Below are positions 26,008 to 34,807 of a DNA stretch of 64,000 nucleotides, piece by piece. The DNA is taken from positions 486,915 to 550,914 of the forward strand of contig NZ_LMMJ01000008.1 in the NCBI RefSeq assembly GCF_001422205.1, read 5' to 3'. A model generated the notes under the pieces. It worked only from the letters and a program-made list of their open reading frames with translations. It ran no database searches and had not been told where the DNA came from. The DNA comes from Curtobacterium sp. Leaf261. GTDB taxonomy: Bacteria > Actinomycetota > Actinomycetes > Actinomycetales > Microbacteriaceae. The first letter of the stretch is position 1, and every line of letters starts with the position of its first letter. The position numbers and the translations under genes were made by a program.

Positions 26008-26945
26008 CGCGGTGTCCCGAGAGTGCGGAGCGACCGGCCGAGGACCGTGACCGCGGTGGCCGTGACGACGATCGCGAGCCCGGGGAAGGTGCTCATCCAC
26101 GGTGCCGTCTGCAGGTACGTGCGGCCGTCGGCGAGCATCGCGCCCCACTCCGGTGCCGGTGGCGGGGTGCCGACCCCGAGGTAGCTCAGCGCGGACGCCC
26201 ACACCACGGCCTGCCCGACGCCGAGGGTCCCGACGGCGACGATCGGCCAGAGCGCCGACGGCAGCACGTGGTGCACGACGATCCACGCCGGACGACGCCC
26301 GAGCAGCACGGCGGTCTCGGCGACGTCGGAGGCCCGGGCGCTCCGCACGAGTCCGCGCACGATGCGGCCGTACCCCGGTGCCGTCGCGAGGCCCACCGCG
26401 ATCGTCGCGGGCACCGGTCCCGGACCGGTCACCGCGATCACCACCAGCGCGACGAGGAGGATCGGCAGTGCGAAGCCGACCTCCATCACCCGGCCGACGG
26501 CACCGTCCACGAAGCGCCCGACGGGTCCGGAGCCGCTCAGCCCCGCGACGAGCCCGAGTGCGATGCCGAGCACGCCGCCGACGAGCGTCGCGACCACGCC
26601 GACCACGAGCGAGGCCCTGGTGCCGGCGACGACCCGGGCGAGGACGTCGCGACCGGACTCGTCGGTGCCGAACAGGTGCCGGGAGTCCGGTGCGAGGAGG
26701 GCTTCGGTCGGGTGGACGGCGAGCGGGTGGGTGCCACCGAGGAGCGGCGGCCACACCGCGGCCACGACGGCCACGAGCACCACGAGGCCGGCCACGGCAC
26801 CGGCCGTCCCGATGCGCCCGCCACGACCACGTCGAGCGGCGCGCGATCGGCCGGGCCCGCCGGCGGTCTCCGCGGTGCCGTCGGCGTCGGTGGCGTCCGT
26901 CGCGTCCGTACCGGCCGGGAGGCGCGGGTCGAGCAGGCCGCTCAC
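26004..26945 (-). CDS. ABC transporter permease, DppC type (second system)
   Basis: 313 residues. A ~50-residue N-terminal tail contains an ATDATDAD repeat and a basic stretch before helix 1. Six helices and the HLFGTDESGRDVLARVV motif of DppC/OppC/NikC proteins follow; the coupling loop is DVAETAVLLGRRPAWIVVHHVLP. GTG 26945 overlaps the DppB stop, and the gene's own stop overlaps the ATPase start, so all three are translationally coupled. Confidence 0.93.
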   Translation of the reverse strand: MSGLLDPRLPAGTDATDATDADGTAETAGGPGRSRAARRGRGGRIGTAGAVAGLVVLVAVVAAVWPPLLGGTHPLAVHPTEALLAPDSRHLFGTDESGRDVLARVVAGTRASLVVGVVATLVGGVLGIALGLVAGLSGSGPVGRFVDGAVGRVMEVGFALPILLVALVVIAVTGPGPVPATIAVGLATAPGYGRIVRGLVRSARASDVAETAVLLGRRPAWIVVHHVLPSALWPIVAVGTLGVGQAVVWASALSYLGVGTPPPAPEWGAMLADGRTYLQTAPWMSTFPGLAIVVTATAVTVLGRSLRTLGTPR

Positions 26946-27910
26946 CGCGCGCTCCGGAGACCCGCACGCGGGTCGACGAGACGTTCGACGACGTCGGCGA
27001 CGGCGAGCACGACGACGTACGCCAGCGCCGACACGATCGCGATCCCGGTGACGAGCGGCATGTCCCGCTGGGTGACCGCCGTGACGAGCGACCGGCCGAT
27101 CCCCGGCAGTGCGAACACCGACTCGACGACGACCGCGCCGGACACGAGCGACCCGAACGCCCAGGCGCTCAGTGCGATCCCGGGGAGTGCCGCGTGCCGG
27201 AGGAGGTGCCGCCCGAAGACCCCGGCGGGCGACTCGCCACGGGACCTGGCGGCGAGGGCGAACGCGGACCGGTCGGCATCGAGCACGCCGTCGCGGACGG
27301 TCTGCGCGAGGTACCCGGCCACCGGCACCGCGACCGTGATCGCCGGGAGCACCCAGCCGCCGACCGTGCCGTCGCTCACCGCGGGAGCCCAGCCGAGCCC
27401 GGTCGCGAACACCACGATGAGGACGCTGCCGAGCCAGAAGTGCGGCGTGACGCTCGCGGCGATGGCGATGCCGTCGGTCAGCGCGGCCGCGACCCGACCC
27501 GGGCGCGTCGACCACCACGCCGCCACGATCGCGAGCGCCCAGGCGAGCACGAGCCCGACGACGGCGAGGGTCAGGGTGACGGGGAGCTCCTCGGCCAGGA
27601 GTGTCGACACCGGGGTCCGGAGGGCGTACGAGTCCCCGAGGTCGCCTGTGGCGAGTCGCCCGAGGAACACCAGGTACTGCACGAACACCGGGCGGTCGAG
27701 GCCGTACTCCGCCCGGACGTGCGCCAGGGCCGCTGCCGACGCCTGGGACCCCGGACCGCCGAGGATCGCCTGGGCCGGGTCGCCCGGGATCGCCCGGATC
27801 GCGACGAACACGATCGTGGCGACCGCCCAGAGCACCCCGACGGCGCCGAGCACCCGACGGACGAGCCACCGGACCCAGCCCGACCACCCTCGGGACGCGC
27901 GCGTCGTCAC
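26942..27910 (-). CDS. ABC transporter permease, DppB type (second system)
   Basis: 322 residues. The classic N-terminal RRVLGAVGVLWAVATIVFVAIRAIPGDPA segment is followed by the LGLDRP-like EYGLDRPVFVQYLVFLGRLATGDLG stretch, six helices and a coupling loop (DADRSAFALAARSRG). GTG 27910 is the only sensible start; no clear Shine-Dalgarno is seen, and GGGAGG lies rather far upstream. Much longer in-frame readings run into the binding-protein gene and are artefacts. Confidence 0.92.
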   Translation of the reverse strand: MTTRASRGWSGWVRWLVRRVLGAVGVLWAVATIVFVAIRAIPGDPAQAILGGPGSQASAAALAHVRAEYGLDRPVFVQYLVFLGRLATGDLGDSYALRTPVSTLLAEELPVTLTLAVVGLVLAWALAIVAAWWSTRPGRVAAALTDGIAIAASVTPHFWLGSVLIVVFATGLGWAPAVSDGTVGGWVLPAITVAVPVAGYLAQTVRDGVLDADRSAFALAARSRGESPAGVFGRHLLRHAALPGIALSAWAFGSLVSGAVVVESVFALPGIGRSLVTAVTQRDMPLVTGIAIVSALAYVVVLAVADVVERLVDPRAGLRSAR

Positions 27911-27993
27911 CGGAGGTGCACCGGGCCTCCCGTCCGTCCTGTCCGTGTCATCGGCCGCGGCGCCTGTCGCGGCGCCTGTCGCGCCGTCCGCGG

Positions 27994-29637
27994 TCAGCGG
28001 TCGATCCACGCGGTGCCGAACGACGGCGTCGAGACGGCTGTCGTCCGGATGCCGTGCACGCTCGACCGGTACAGGAAGTGGTTCTGCTGGTCGTAGAGCG
28101 GCAGGACCGTTCCACTGGCGAGGATGATCTTCTGCGCGTCGGTGTACAGCTGCTTCCGTTCGGCGTCGTCGGTCGCGGCGGCCGCCTGCTCGAGGTCGGC
28201 GTCGAGCTTCGTGTCCGACAGCTGCGCGAGGTTCGCGAAGTAGCCCGAGGGTGCCGGCGTGATGCTCGCGGTGTCGTAGAGGATCCGGAGGACGTCGGGG
28301 CCGACCTTGGTGTACGGGGCACTCACGACGTCGTACTGGTTCTCGGCGAGTGCGGCGTACCAGCTGGACAGGTCGAGCTGCTTGATCGTGACGTCGAACC
28401 CGACCGACTTCTCGGAGGCCTGGATCTGCTCGAACAGACTCCGCTCGGCCGGCACCGACTGGTTCGTGGAGACCGGGAACGCGACCGTCAGACGCTTGCC
28501 GTCCTTCGTGCGGATGCCGTCCGAGCCCTTCTTCCACCCGGCGGCGTCGAGGAGCTTCGCGGCATGCTGCGGGTCGTACTCGAACAGGCTCTCGTCGCTG
28601 ACGCCGAGCGGTTCGACGCTCGACAGCACCGAGTACGAGCGCTTCGCGGTGCCGAGGAACAGCGACTGCAGGCCGGGGTCGATGCGCGCGCCGGCGATGA
28701 ACGCCTTGCGCACGGACTCGTCCTGGAAGACGCCGTGGCCGGAGTTCAGCTCGAGGCGGTTCGACGCCCCGGGGCGGGGTGCGTCGAGGTCCCGGATGTC
28801 GCCGTTCCCGGATGCGGCCCTGAGCTGGTCGGGCTGGGCGTTGTCGATGACGTCGACCTGGCCGGACTTGAGCGCCGCGTACCGGCTCGTCGAGTCGGGG
28901 AGGAAGCGCCAGGTGATCCCGGCGAGCCGCGGCTTCGTCGTGGAGCCGTCGAGCGGCGTGTGGTCCGTGTTCCGCTCGAGCGTGACGCGGTCGCCGTGCT
29001 TCCAGTTCGTCACCGCGAACGGGCCCGTTCCGACGGGGGACTCGCAGTTGACCTTCTGCGAACGGTCGAGGGCCTTCGGTGACTCGATGCCGACCCACGG
29101 CTGCGACAGGGACTCGAGGAGCGCGGAGTCCGGGCGGCTGAGCGCGAGGGTCACGGTGTGGTCGTCGGTCGCCGTGGCCTTGTCGATCGCCCCGAGGGCC
29201 AGGTAGCCCGTGCTCGACGCCGTCGCCGGGTCCTGCACGTGCTCGATGTTCCGGACGACGGATGCTGCGTCGAAGGCCGTGCCGTCGGTGAAGGTCACCC
29301 CGCGCCGGAGCGTGAACGTCCACGTGCGGCCATCGGCGCTCGTGGACCACTTCGTGGCGAGGGCCGGGACGATCTTCCGGTCGGCGTCCATCGCCGTGAG
29401 CGTCTCGATGTACTGCGTCGACAGGAGTGCCTGCGGGTAGTTGCCGCCGACGTGGGGGTCGAGGCAGGTCGGCTCGGCGTCGCCGGAGGCGTAGGTCAGC
29501 GTGCCGCCCGACACGGGCGTCGTGCTCGCGGACGGGGTGCCGCTCGAGCACGCGGCGACGGACAGGAGGATCGTGGCTGCGCCCGCAACGGCGGTCGCGA
29601 TTCGGGTACGGCGTTTCTGCACTGGGTCCAAGAACAT
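27994..29637 (-). CDS. Peptide/nickel-type solute-binding lipoprotein (family 5)
   Basis: 547 residues. The signal peptide ends in a lipobox (LLSVAAC, Cys about 30), so it is tethered to the outer face of the membrane and delivers ligand to the DppBC permeases encoded next. Family-5 features: GGTLTYASGDAEPTCLDPH at the start of the mature domain, WTFTLRRGVTFTDGTAFDAASVV near residue 110 and a C-terminal LPLYDQQNHFLYRSSVHG. The start is 9 bases after a TAGGCT hexamer. Ligand (oligopeptide or other) unknown. First gene of the operon. Confidence 0.93.
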   Translation of the reverse strand: MFLDPVQKRRTRIATAVAGAATILLSVAACSSGTPSASTTPVSGGTLTYASGDAEPTCLDPHVGGNYPQALLSTQYIETLTAMDADRKIVPALATKWSTSADGRTWTFTLRRGVTFTDGTAFDAASVVRNIEHVQDPATASSTGYLALGAIDKATATDDHTVTLALSRPDSALLESLSQPWVGIESPKALDRSQKVNCESPVGTGPFAVTNWKHGDRVTLERNTDHTPLDGSTTKPRLAGITWRFLPDSTSRYAALKSGQVDVIDNAQPDQLRAASGNGDIRDLDAPRPGASNRLELNSGHGVFQDESVRKAFIAGARIDPGLQSLFLGTAKRSYSVLSSVEPLGVSDESLFEYDPQHAAKLLDAAGWKKGSDGIRTKDGKRLTVAFPVSTNQSVPAERSLFEQIQASEKSVGFDVTIKQLDLSSWYAALAENQYDVVSAPYTKVGPDVLRILYDTASITPAPSGYFANLAQLSDTKLDADLEQAAAATDDAERKQLYTDAQKIILASGTVLPLYDQQNHFLYRSSVHGIRTTAVSTPSFGTAWIDR

Positions 29638-29690
29638 GGTCGTGCCAGCCTAGACCGTCGTCGTCTGCGATCCGCCCGGGCTCTCGAGGG

Positions 29691-30452
29691 TCAGCCCCGC
29701 CCGACGAACGGCATGCCAGTCGGCATGATCGTCAGGCTCGGGACGTTCACCCCGCGCGGCAGGCCCGCCATGTACCGCACGGCACGACCGGTCTCCTCGA
29801 CGTCGATCGTCGCCTCCGGCCGGATGGAGCCGTCCGCCTGCATCGTCCCGGCCGCGGTGCGGGCGGCCATCGGGGTGACTGCGTTGCCGATGTCGATCTG
29901 ACCGCACGCGATGCCGAACGGCCGACCGTCGAGCTGGAGCTGCTTCGTGAGGCCGAGCACGGCGTGCTTCGCCACGGTGTACGGCGCCGACAGCGGACGC
30001 GGAGAATGCGCCGAGATGGAGCCGTTGTTGATGATCCGCCCACCCTGGGGGTCCTGTGACCGCATCACCCGGAAGGCTTCTCGCGCGCACAGGAACGAAC
30101 CGGTCAGCGTGGTCGCCATCACGGTGGTCCACGTCTCCAGTGTCAGCTCGTCGAACTGCGTCGCCGGCGCGCCGACACCGGCGTTGTTGAACAGCAGGTC
30201 GACCCGTCCGAACCGCGCGACGGTCTGGTCGAACAGGTCCCGGACATCGGTCTCGTCGGAGACGTCGGCGACGATCGGGACGATCCCCGACGCGAGTGCG
30301 GCGACCTCGTCGAGGGCTGCGATGCGGCGGCCGGCGACGACGACCGTCCAGCCGTCGTCGACCAGGGCGAGCGCTGCCGCCCGGCCGATGCCGCTGCCCC
30401 CTCCCGTGACGACGGCGATCTTCTGATCCAGGGGAAGCGGGTTGCTGTTCAC
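29691..30452 (-). CDS. SDR-family oxidoreductase
   Basis: 253 residues, classical short-chain dehydrogenase/reductase. Cofactor motif TGGGSGIG is near residues 16-23, the NNAG motif near 89-92, and catalytic Ser and YxxxK are at GSISAHS and YTVAK. The arginine in AGRR after strand 2 suggests NADP(H) preference. Substrate unknown. GTG 30452 is six bases downstream of TAGCGT (minus strand, 30464-30459), a leaderless start. It stands alone, divergent from the sugar ABC operon, sharing a 238-base regulatory gap. Confidence 0.9.
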   Translation of the reverse strand: MNSNPLPLDQKIAVVTGGGSGIGRAAALALVDDGWTVVVAGRRIAALDEVAALASGIVPIVADVSDETDVRDLFDQTVARFGRVDLLFNNAGVGAPATQFDELTLETWTTVMATTLTGSFLCAREAFRVMRSQDPQGGRIINNGSISAHSPRPLSAPYTVAKHAVLGLTKQLQLDGRPFGIACGQIDIGNAVTPMAARTAAGTMQADGSIRPEATIDVEETGRAVRYMAGLPRGVNVPSLTIMPTGMPFVGRG

Positions 30453-30574
30453 ATGCGCACGCTACCGCGCCGAAGTGGCATCGAGACCGCATTCCGCGCG
30501 GTGCGATCCGGAGGAACGGGCTGCATCATCGGGCCGTCCGGACCACGAACCTGTGTGATCTCTCACCCGTTCGA

Positions 30575-30588
30575 TGCAACCGTTTGCG
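30575..30588. promoter_or_regulatory. LacI-family-type operator (cre-like)
   Basis: TGCAACCGTTTGCG is an imperfect palindrome around a central CG with the AA..TT spacing typical of LacI/CcpA-family sites. It lies about 20 bases upstream of the proposed -35 of the sugar ABC operon. No LacI gene occurs in the window, so the regulator would be encoded elsewhere. Confidence 0.55.
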
Positions 30589-30607
30589 ACGCCGCCGAAC
30601 TGGGTTG

Positions 30608-30636
30608 TTGACGAGTGTCACGCGGCGGGATAACTT
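30608..30636 (+). promoter_or_regulatory. Putative sigma-70 promoter of the sugar ABC operon
   Basis: TTGACG (30608-30613), 17-base spacer, TAACTT (30631-30636), giving a leader of about 50 bases before ATG 30691. The -35 is strong, the -10 moderate. Confidence 0.55.
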
Positions 30637-30690
30637 CCCCTGGAACCACGAGAACGAGGTTCACCCCTGAGACAACGACGGAGTCGTCCC

Positions 30691-31992
30691 ATGCCGCACC
30701 CGACCACAGCACAGTTCAGCCGCAGAGGCCTCCTCAGCGGCATCGGCGCCGGAGCCCTCGGGCTCATGGTCGCCCCGACCCTCGCCTCCTGCTCGACCGG
30801 AGGTGGATCCAGCGCCGGCGGCTCCGGTGCGACCGGATCGCTCACCTTCGGCTCGAACGCGTCGGACCCGATCCCGAAGAAGGCGTACGCCGCATTCGTG
30901 TCGGCCTTCGAGAAGAAGTCGAGCGACAAGGTCAGCATCAACACGAGCGACCACAACGGCTTCCAGAACAAGATCACCAACTACCTCCAGGGCAGCCCGG
31001 ACGACTCGTTCACGTGGTTCGCCGGGTACCGCATGCGCTACTACGCCAAGAAGGGCCTCGTCGCCGACGTCAGCGACGTCTGGGACAAGATCGGCGACAA
31101 CTTCACCCCGGCGCTGAAGAAGGCGTCGACGGCGGATGACGGCAAGCAGTACTTCGTGCCGAACTACAACTACCCCTGGGGCTTCTTCTACCGGAAGTCG
31201 CTCTGGACGGAGAAGGGCTACGAGGTCCCCCAGACCTGGGACGACCTGATCACCCTCGCGAAGAAGATGAAGACGGACGGGCTCATCCCCGTCGGCTTCG
31301 CGGACAAGGACACCTGGCCCGCCTGCGGCACGTTCGACTACCTGAACATGCGTCTCAACGGCTACCAGTTCCACGTCGACCTCTGCGCGCACAAGGAGTC
31401 GTGGAACTCCTCGAAGGTCAACGACGTCTTCGACACCTGGAAGGAACTGCTGCCGTACCAGGACCCGAACGCCGCCGGTCTGACGTGGCAGGAGGGCGCG
31501 CAGAAGCTCGCCGACAAGAAGTCCGGCATGATGCTGCTCGGGTCGTTCATCACCCAGCAGTTCACCGACGCGACCGTGCTCGCCGACATCGACTTCTTCC
31601 CGTTCCCCGAGGTCAAGGTCGAGGGCACCGAGTCCGTCGAGGCCCCGATCGACGGCCTCATGCTGTCCAAGAAGGGCGGTTCGTCCGACCCCGCGAAGGC
31701 GATGCTGCAGTTCATGGGGACCGGCAAGGGCCAGGAGGCCTACTACAGCGTCGACAAGTCCAACATCATGACCGCGAAGGACGCCGACACGTCCGGGTAC
31801 TCGGACTTCACCAAGAAGCTCGCCGGCGTGATCTCCGACGCCAAGAACATCAGCCAGTTCTTCGACCGTGACGCGCTGCCCGCCATGGCGGGCAACGTGC
31901 TCGAGCCCGCGATGCTCGACTTCATCAAGGGCGGCTCGATCGACCTGAAGAACATCGAGTCGCAGGCGAAGACGCTCTACGCACAGCAGTGA
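30691..31992 (+). CDS. Sugar ABC transporter solute-binding lipoprotein (family 1)
   Basis: 433 residues. The N-terminus combines a twin-arginine motif (SRRGLLSG) with a lipobox-like ending (TLASC, Cys about 34), suggesting Tat export and lipid anchoring. The mature part has the family-1 fold (VSAFEKKSSDKVSINTSDHNGFQNKI..., GFADKDTWPACGTFDYLNMRLNG). It binds a sugar and passes it to the two permeases that follow with overlapping starts. ATG 30691 has GGAG eight bases upstream. The sugar is unknown. Confidence 0.9.
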   Translation: MPHPTTAQFSRRGLLSGIGAGALGLMVAPTLASCSTGGGSSAGGSGATGSLTFGSNASDPIPKKAYAAFVSAFEKKSSDKVSINTSDHNGFQNKITNYLQGSPDDSFTWFAGYRMRYYAKKGLVADVSDVWDKIGDNFTPALKKASTADDGKQYFVPNYNYPWGFFYRKSLWTEKGYEVPQTWDDLITLAKKMKTDGLIPVGFADKDTWPACGTFDYLNMRLNGYQFHVDLCAHKESWNSSKVNDVFDTWKELLPYQDPNAAGLTWQEGAQKLADKKSGMMLLGSFITQQFTDATVLADIDFFPFPEVKVEGTESVEAPIDGLMLSKKGGSSDPAKAMLQFMGTGKGQEAYYSVDKSNIMTAKDADTSGYSDFTKKLAGVISDAKNISQFFDRDALPAMAGNVLEPAMLDFIKGGSIDLKNIESQAKTLYAQQ

Positions 31993-32915
31993 CGACACAG
32001 CTCGAGCGGCGCCGGGCCCCCCGGCGCCGCCTCAGTCAACTGACCACGCGCGACAAGGGCGTCCTCGGTGTGATGATCGGCCTGCCGACGCTCATCCAGG
32101 CCGTCCTGGTGTGGCTGCCGCTGATCGCGTCCATCATCCTGTCGTTCATGAAGTGGGACGGGCTGTCGCTCGGTGGCTTCCACTTCAACGGGCTGACGAA
32201 CTACAAGTTCGCCCTCGAACAGTCGCCGCAGTTCTGGCCGGCTGTCCTGCACAACGTCATCTGGCTGCTGTTCCTCGCGGTGATCGGTACCCCGTTGGGG
32301 CTGCTGCTCGCGGTGCTCCTCGACCAGAACATCCGGGGCAGCCGCATCTACCAGTCGATCTTCTTCCTGCCGGTGATGCTGTCGCTGGCACTGATCGGGA
32401 TCATCTGGGAGCTCATGTACTCCCAGGACAACGGCCTCATCAACAACGTGCTCGGCACCGCCGGGACGTCGCGGGCGATCGACTGGTACGGCAACTCGAA
32501 CGTGAACCTGTGGGCAGCGATGGTCGCGGCGACCTGGCGGCACACCGGGTACATCATGATCCTGTACTTAGCGGGACTGAAGGGTGTCGACCCGAGTCTG
32601 CGTGAGGCAGCCTCGCTCGACGGCGCGAACGCCCGGCAGACCTTCTTCCGGGTGGTGTTCCCCGCGATGGCCCCGACGAACGTCATCATCGTGGTGATCA
32701 CGATCATCGAGTCGCTCCGAGCGTTCGACATCGTGTACGTCATCAACGGCGGCACGAACGGGCTGGAACTCCTCAGTGTCCTGGTCGTGAAGTACCTGGT
32801 CGGCGAGACGCAGGTGATCGGCATCGGCAGCGCGTTCGCGGTGGTCCTGCTCGTCATCTCGCTCGTGCCGATCGTGTTCTACCTGGCGCGCACCTTCCGG
32901 AAGGCAGAACGATGA
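31989..32915 (+). CDS. Sugar ABC transporter permease, MalF/UgpA type
   Basis: 308 residues, six membrane helices after a basic N-terminus. The coupling loop is LREAASLDGANARQTFFRVVFPAM near residue 205. GTG 31989 overlaps the binding-protein stop (GTGA). No ATPase gene is present in this operon; as in many actinobacteria a shared MsiK-type ATPase encoded elsewhere would energise it (inference). Confidence 0.93.
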   Translation: MTTQLERRRAPRRRLSQLTTRDKGVLGVMIGLPTLIQAVLVWLPLIASIILSFMKWDGLSLGGFHFNGLTNYKFALEQSPQFWPAVLHNVIWLLFLAVIGTPLGLLLAVLLDQNIRGSRIYQSIFFLPVMLSLALIGIIWELMYSQDNGLINNVLGTAGTSRAIDWYGNSNVNLWAAMVAATWRHTGYIMILYLAGLKGVDPSLREAASLDGANARQTFFRVVFPAMAPTNVIIVVITIIESLRAFDIVYVINGGTNGLELLSVLVVKYLVGETQVIGIGSAFAVVLLVISLVPIVFYLARTFRKAER

Positions 32916-33859
32916 CCGCGAGCGAGACGACCGGGCGGTCACTCGCCCCGACACCCGCCCGGGCCGCACGCGCGGACCGGGTCAGTCGGTCGGCGACGGC
33001 CGGTCCCGTGGGGCGGCCGAAGTACGGCACGCACGTGTTCCTGGTCGTGATGAGCGTGATGTGGCTCGTGCCGCTGCTCTGGGCGATCTACACCGCACTG
33101 CGGCCGAAGGCGGACACCGACAAGTTCGGCTACTTCTCCTTCGGCGGCAGCTTCGGGTTCGAGAACTTCGTGAACGCGTGGACCCAGGGCGGGTTCTCGC
33201 GCTACTTCGGGAATTCGGCGCTCATCACCATCCCCACGGTGCTGCTGACGCTGCTCTTCGCGTCGATGATGGCGTTCGCGGTGAGCCGGTTCTCGTGGAA
33301 GTTCAACGTGACCCTGCTCATCATGTTCACCGCGGGGAACCTGCTGCCCCCGCAGGTGCTCGCGGCGCCGATCTTCGAGCTGTTCAAGCTGATCCACCTG
33401 CCGTACTCGATCTCGGACTCGGGGTCGCTGCTGAACCAGGTGACGGCGGTGATCCTGGCGAACACCGGGTTCCAGATCGGGTTCTGCACGTTCGTCCTGT
33501 CGAACTACATGAAGGCGATCCCGATGGAGCTGTCCGAGGCGGCCCGTGTCGACGGCGCCGGCGTGTGGACGCAGTTCTGGCGGGTGATCATGCCGCTGAC
33601 CAGGCCCGCACTGGCGGCACTCGGCACGCTCGAGATCATCTTCATCTACAACGACTACTTCTGGCCGTTGATCCTCATCCAGTCCGGCGACCGTCTGCCG
33701 GTCACGACCGCCATCAACAACCTGCAGGGGCAGTTCCTGTCGAACTACAACCTGCTCGCTGCCGGTGCGATCATCACCGTCATCCCGACGCTCGTCATCT
33801 ACCTCGCGCTGCAGCGGCAGTTCGTCGCGGGGCTGACCCTCGGGGCGAGCAAGGGCTGA
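32912..33859 (+). CDS. Sugar ABC transporter permease, MalG/UgpE type
   Basis: 315 residues. A ~35-residue Ala/Arg-rich cytoplasmic tail precedes six helices. The coupling loop is MELSEAARVDGAGVWTQFWRVIMPLTRPA near residues 198-226, and the protein ends in the common QRQFVAGLTLGASKG. ATG 32912 overlaps the first permease stop. A perfect terminator hairpin follows 46 bases after the stop. Confidence 0.93.
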   Translation: MTASETTGRSLAPTPARAARADRVSRSATAGPVGRPKYGTHVFLVVMSVMWLVPLLWAIYTALRPKADTDKFGYFSFGGSFGFENFVNAWTQGGFSRYFGNSALITIPTVLLTLLFASMMAFAVSRFSWKFNVTLLIMFTAGNLLPPQVLAAPIFELFKLIHLPYSISDSGSLLNQVTAVILANTGFQIGFCTFVLSNYMKAIPMELSEAARVDGAGVWTQFWRVIMPLTRPALAALGTLEIIFIYNDYFWPLILIQSGDRLPVTTAINNLQGQFLSNYNLLAAGAIITVIPTLVIYLALQRQFVAGLTLGASKG

Positions 33860-33905
33860 CGCTCCGTACGGGCCGGGGCTGGTCCCCGGTCGCCGACGTC
33901 ACCAG

Positions 33906-33943
33906 CCCGACCGCCGGACGCACACGTGCGTCCGGCGGTCGGG
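33906..33943 (+). terminator. Terminator of the sugar ABC operon
   Basis: An 18-bp perfect stem (CCCGACCGCCGGACGCAC with its complement) with a 2-base centre, 28 bases upstream of the TetR gene. It ends the ABC operon and makes an independent promoter for the regulator necessary. Confidence 0.85.
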
Positions 33944-33970
33944 CCGTCCCAGGACCTGTTGAATGGAGTG

Positions 33971-34666
33971 ATGACGACGCCCGATGGACCACCGGCCGAT
34001 CCGGCTCGCGAGCCGGATCCGACTTGGAAGCCCGCTGACGCCGCCGGGCACGTCGGGAACTCCAGTGCCGCCGCGGCGGTGCGCCGCGGCGGACGACCAC
34101 GACGCTCGTCCGCCGAGGTCCTCGCCGACGCCGCCGCCGAGCTGTTCCTCGAGCAGGGGTACGCGCGCACCACCGTCGACCAGATCGCGGTCCGCGCCGG
34201 GGTGAGCCGCGCGACGTTCTTCAACTACTTCCAGGCGAAGTCGGACGTGCTCTGGCTGGATCTCGACGCTGCCGTCGGAGCGATCCCGGGGCTGCTCGCC
34301 GGCTCGACCGAGGCCTCCGCCGTGCGGGCCGTCGAGGGGGCGCTCCTCGCTGCCGCCAGGGCACACGACCCGGAGCGGGTACCACTGGCGATCGGCCAGG
34401 CCGACGTCATGGAGATCGGGCCGGCGCTCGTCGAGAGCGCGGCCGCGCGGATCCAGGTGCAGCACGCGGTCGTCGCGTCGTTCGTCGCGACACGGACGTC
34501 GTCGTCAGCGCGCGAGCTGTGGCCCCAGACGGTCAGCGGGGCGATGCTCGGAGCGGCCGCTGCTGCCGTCGGCGTGTGGGTCGGCGCCGGTGTCGGGCGG
34601 CGGCCGCTCGCGGACTACGTCGGTACGGCCCTCGCGCCCGTGGCGGCCGGGCTCGACGCACGCTGA
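33971..34666 (+). CDS. TetR-family transcriptional regulator
   Basis: 231 residues. A ~40-residue disordered start is followed by the TetR HTH at about residues 45-92 (AEVLADAAAELFLEQGYARTTVDQIAVRAGVSRATFFNYFQAKSDVLWLDLD) and a helical ligand domain with an AcrR-like 17-kDa C-terminal pattern. ATG 33971 comes six bases after TTGAAT (33959-33964), a leaderless arrangement. It is separated from the sugar operon by a terminator, and the only operator seen at that operon looks LacI-type, so its target may be elsewhere, including itself. Confidence 0.88.
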   Translation: MTTPDGPPADPAREPDPTWKPADAAGHVGNSSAAAAVRRGGRPRRSSAEVLADAAAELFLEQGYARTTVDQIAVRAGVSRATFFNYFQAKSDVLWLDLDAAVGAIPGLLAGSTEASAVRAVEGALLAAARAHDPERVPLAIGQADVMEIGPALVESAAARIQVQHAVVASFVATRTSSSARELWPQTVSGAMLGAAAAAVGVWVGAGVGRRPLADYVGTALAPVAAGLDAR

Positions 34667-34791
34667 CCCGGACGCTGACCCGGACGCGTACGCGGACCCG
34701 GACCCGGACCGGACCCGGACCCGGGCCCAGACCCAAACGCTGACCCGGACCCGGACCCGGACCCGGACCCGGACCCGGACGCGGACCCGGA
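34664..34791 (+). repeat. Hexanucleotide (GACCCG)n tract
   Basis: About 128 bases made almost wholly of GACCCG units with occasional GACGCG/GACGCT variants; the longest pure run is around 34742-34775. It fills the gap between the convergent TetR and phosphotransferase genes and starts at the TetR stop codon. Such tracts are prone to slippage. Confidence 0.9.
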
Positions 34792-34807
34792 GCGCGGGAG
34801 GACCGCC

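Noticed and set aside
26942..29551. The long reading frame that would fuse DppB to 547 extra residues
   Set aside because: The extra part is an out-of-frame reading of the binding-protein gene; the DppB homology begins right at GTG 27910.
30551..30567. CRP/GlxR-like site TGTGATCTCTCAC
   Set aside because: The half-sites are separated by four bases instead of six and the symmetry is poor.
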